Below, piece after piece: positions 63,801 through 64,000 of a stretch of DNA of 64,000 nucleotides. The notes beneath the pieces were generated by a model. It saw nothing but the letters and a program-made list of their open reading frames with translations, ran no database searches and was not told the origin of the DNA. The stretch is from the NCBI RefSeq assembly GCF_023702675.1, contig NZ_CP098478.1, forward strand, positions 2,976,001-3,040,000. The letters are read 5' to 3'. Position 1 is the first letter of the stretch. Each line of letters starts with the position of its first letter. The position numbers and the translations under genes are program-made. Source of the stretch: Acinetobacter sp. C26M. Its GTDB lineage: Bacteria > Pseudomonadota > Gammaproteobacteria > Pseudomonadales > Moraxellaceae.

Positions 63801-64000
63801 CACTTGCAAGGTTGCCGCCAAGTGGATCCGATAAGGTATAAGTGAAGTGATCAACCAAACCGATATTTGCATTGGTGTTATTCGGTGTATAGATGTAATC
63901 ACCATTTGCAAATATTTTCAGTGTTCCGTATTGACCCACAATGGTTGCGCCATTAGTGAGATCGATCGGAGTGGTTACACCATTGAATGTTACCGAACCA
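60895..64000 (-). CDS. Bap-like giant adhesin, C-terminal part (5' end outside window)
   Basis: The minus-strand frame is open from the window edge to the stop at 60895, giving over 1030 residues without a start codon context. It is acidic, Thr/Asp/Asn/Gly-rich and almost free of cysteine. Repeated modules combine a VGQYGTLKIFANGDYIYTP-type block, a FTYTLSDPLGG-type strand, and a BapA-type segment (YLALVSLTNNFDFQLGSAGVNFTL). The last 130 residues (GNDTFTSAIVGSGSDTLIYQIL to LLNNHQILY, with DKIDIRHLLDGD) form the type I secretion target domain of the VCA0849 class. It would be exported by a type I system to the cell surface for biofilm formation and adherence, like Bap/BLP1 of Acinetobacter baumannii. 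Confidence 0.9.
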   Translation of the reverse strand, partial: GSVTFNGVTTPIDLTNGATIVGQYGTLKIFANGDYIYTPNNTNANIGLVDHFTYTLSDPLGGNLASANLDFTIGNSAPVIAVDDLAVAEINPEYLQIGNDIAVGSHGYLALVSLTNNFDFQLGSAGVNFTLTDSTLNDVTFNYSALISASLLADYVLVVQKFDTATNQWVAVHGTGDADLLSLAAFGGNTVTLDGLGAGQYRAFMTYAGGGIGVSLLGTLSVQKDVFDATNITGYSVQAAEGNVIHDIGLNGHADTASGFSSITSVIFNGVSHTVNATGVTTIVGDHGTLSIYANGNYSYQPTANASGLGQVDQFTYTLTDGLNSSQATLYFHIDSDAVDMTWNPTDPSQPADITVTPVDALDDVVSAGIDIVPQGQLGVAVGSASYLLLVGLTENLNLSLLGTPSVKFNIAAGHGADVTFSYAPTVSLSLFNDYKVVLQEKAADGTWHNLSGGSSTGILNIGLLGSGGIGVTVPDLGQGEYRAFMVYTGVGVGILGTMSVVKDDFDYTVAPTNTAVVATGNVLTDDSITLTTHVSTVTSEIVGAPVQTVGTSTTIVGAYGTLVISANGQYSYTPNTSDLSAIGKVDTFTYTVRDVLTGATDTAKLHIQVGSPDVKVVWDTANPANDGTIEIVANADNVAAATDFSNTKDAAVDVTSPDITINGLGFTSVDSNSFTIAAGTVGNIDLAAVYKVQPLLGVLPTISYVIQIWNTTTNQWVDTVYKGSQTALGSLATIQLGSVAFQDTVENLAAGLYRVHYGLQGVSVGTTTLDTSVTTTAVHLNQYSSDWINGNVLLGDTIGGVADTGLLSHEGYKLQVWNSVSGSYVDAVGQSINTGNGVLIMQSNGEYEYRPNDVNVTSHLTSTDSIDYKIISATGVESTSTLNINLTHPDYNLLYTSTSGNDTFTSAIVGSGSDTLIYQILNGTLATAGNGANTGGNGVDHWTGFVVGNTDTHAVNYNDQADKIDIRHLLDGDQTDGNIGEYLRVTNVGGNTVIGIDRNGATPIIGSNYIDLITLDGVTTNLTTLLNNHQILY
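62260..63960 (-). repeat. Long imperfect protein repeats of the adhesin
   Basis: Three copies of a module occur about 800 bases apart. Each contains TIVG-x-YGTL-x-x-ANG-x-Y-Y-P followed by FTYT and then a beta-sandwich segment of about 170 residues. The copies start near 63955, 63160 and 62340. The DNA copies differ by many synonymous changes, so they are old. Confidence 0.75.

Noticed and set aside
1..64000. CRISPR array, rRNA operon or prophage
   Set aside because: No regularly spaced direct repeats, no rRNA sequence and no phage structural genes were seen. The only tandem repeats are inside protein-coding genes.

Overview
The window is a roughly 39 percent GC gammaproteobacterial chromosome segment whose gene order and protein types fit Acinetobacter: rlmE-ftsH-folP, carA-carB-greA, ttcA, htpX, an ArgP/LysE pair, and a Bap-like giant adhesin with a type I secretion C-terminus. 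The species cannot be fixed from the sequence alone. Most of the window is ordinary housekeeping and envelope DNA with compact intergenic regions and many recognisable Rho-independent terminators.

Layout: 1-8264 carries yaeQ (partial), a CobW GTPase, small envelope proteins, an acyl-CoA thioesterase, MarC, an ArgP-type LysR regulator, an MFS transporter and a LysE exporter. A tRNA-Ser(TGA) follows at 8315-8404. 8501-19210 is an accessory region. 19585-26804 carries lytic transglycosylases, an SCP2 protein, TtcA, HtpX and MgtE. 27096-38624 carries a lone RND pump, a phosphoethanolamine-transferase-like enzyme, GlpQ, PnuC, a DMT transporter, a secreted hydrolase and a PLP dehydratase. 38679-52322 carries a VWA lipoprotein, SIMPL, FolP, FtsH, RlmE, YhbY, CarAB and GreA. 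52401-64000 carries a Fur-boxed TonB receptor, an acetyltransferase, UspA, an alkyltransferase-like protein, a metzincin lipoprotein, a CapA/toroid-like gene pair and the C-terminal third or more of a Bap-like adhesin.

The most interesting object is a 10.2 kb mobile island (about 8849-19069) inserted inside the chromosomal transcript-cleavage factor gene greB. The 3' part of greB lies at 8501-8848 and the 5' part, with the start codon, at 19070-19210, both on the minus strand. The two pieces rejoin cleanly between codons for Asp47 and Tyr48. The island has 14-bp terminal inverted repeats (one mismatch). It carries three genes that match the gamma-mobile-trio (GMT) family: recombinase GmtY, large integrase GmtZ and GmtX. 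A fourth gene overlapping gmtX by four bases encodes a complete GreB. The element therefore destroys its target gene and brings a replacement. At the stretch that matches the insertion site, the replacement uses a run of G/C-ending codons unlike the rest of the gene, which removes the site's DNA sequence while keeping the protein.

The island's other half holds a tightly coupled three-gene operon read leftwards (a PD-(D/E)XK-nuclease-like protein, a 377-residue protein and a 218-residue protein). Two further unrecognised genes follow, one with a zinc-ribbon-like cysteine pattern. By position and family context these are candidate anti-phage or competition cargo, possibly related to the two-gene GAPS4 system, but that is inference.

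Other points of note are a decayed duplicate of the argP 5' end beside lysE, a four-site DnaA-box-like cluster upstream of a lytic transglycosylase gene, and an attenuator-like leader with a three-codon open reading frame upstream of carA.
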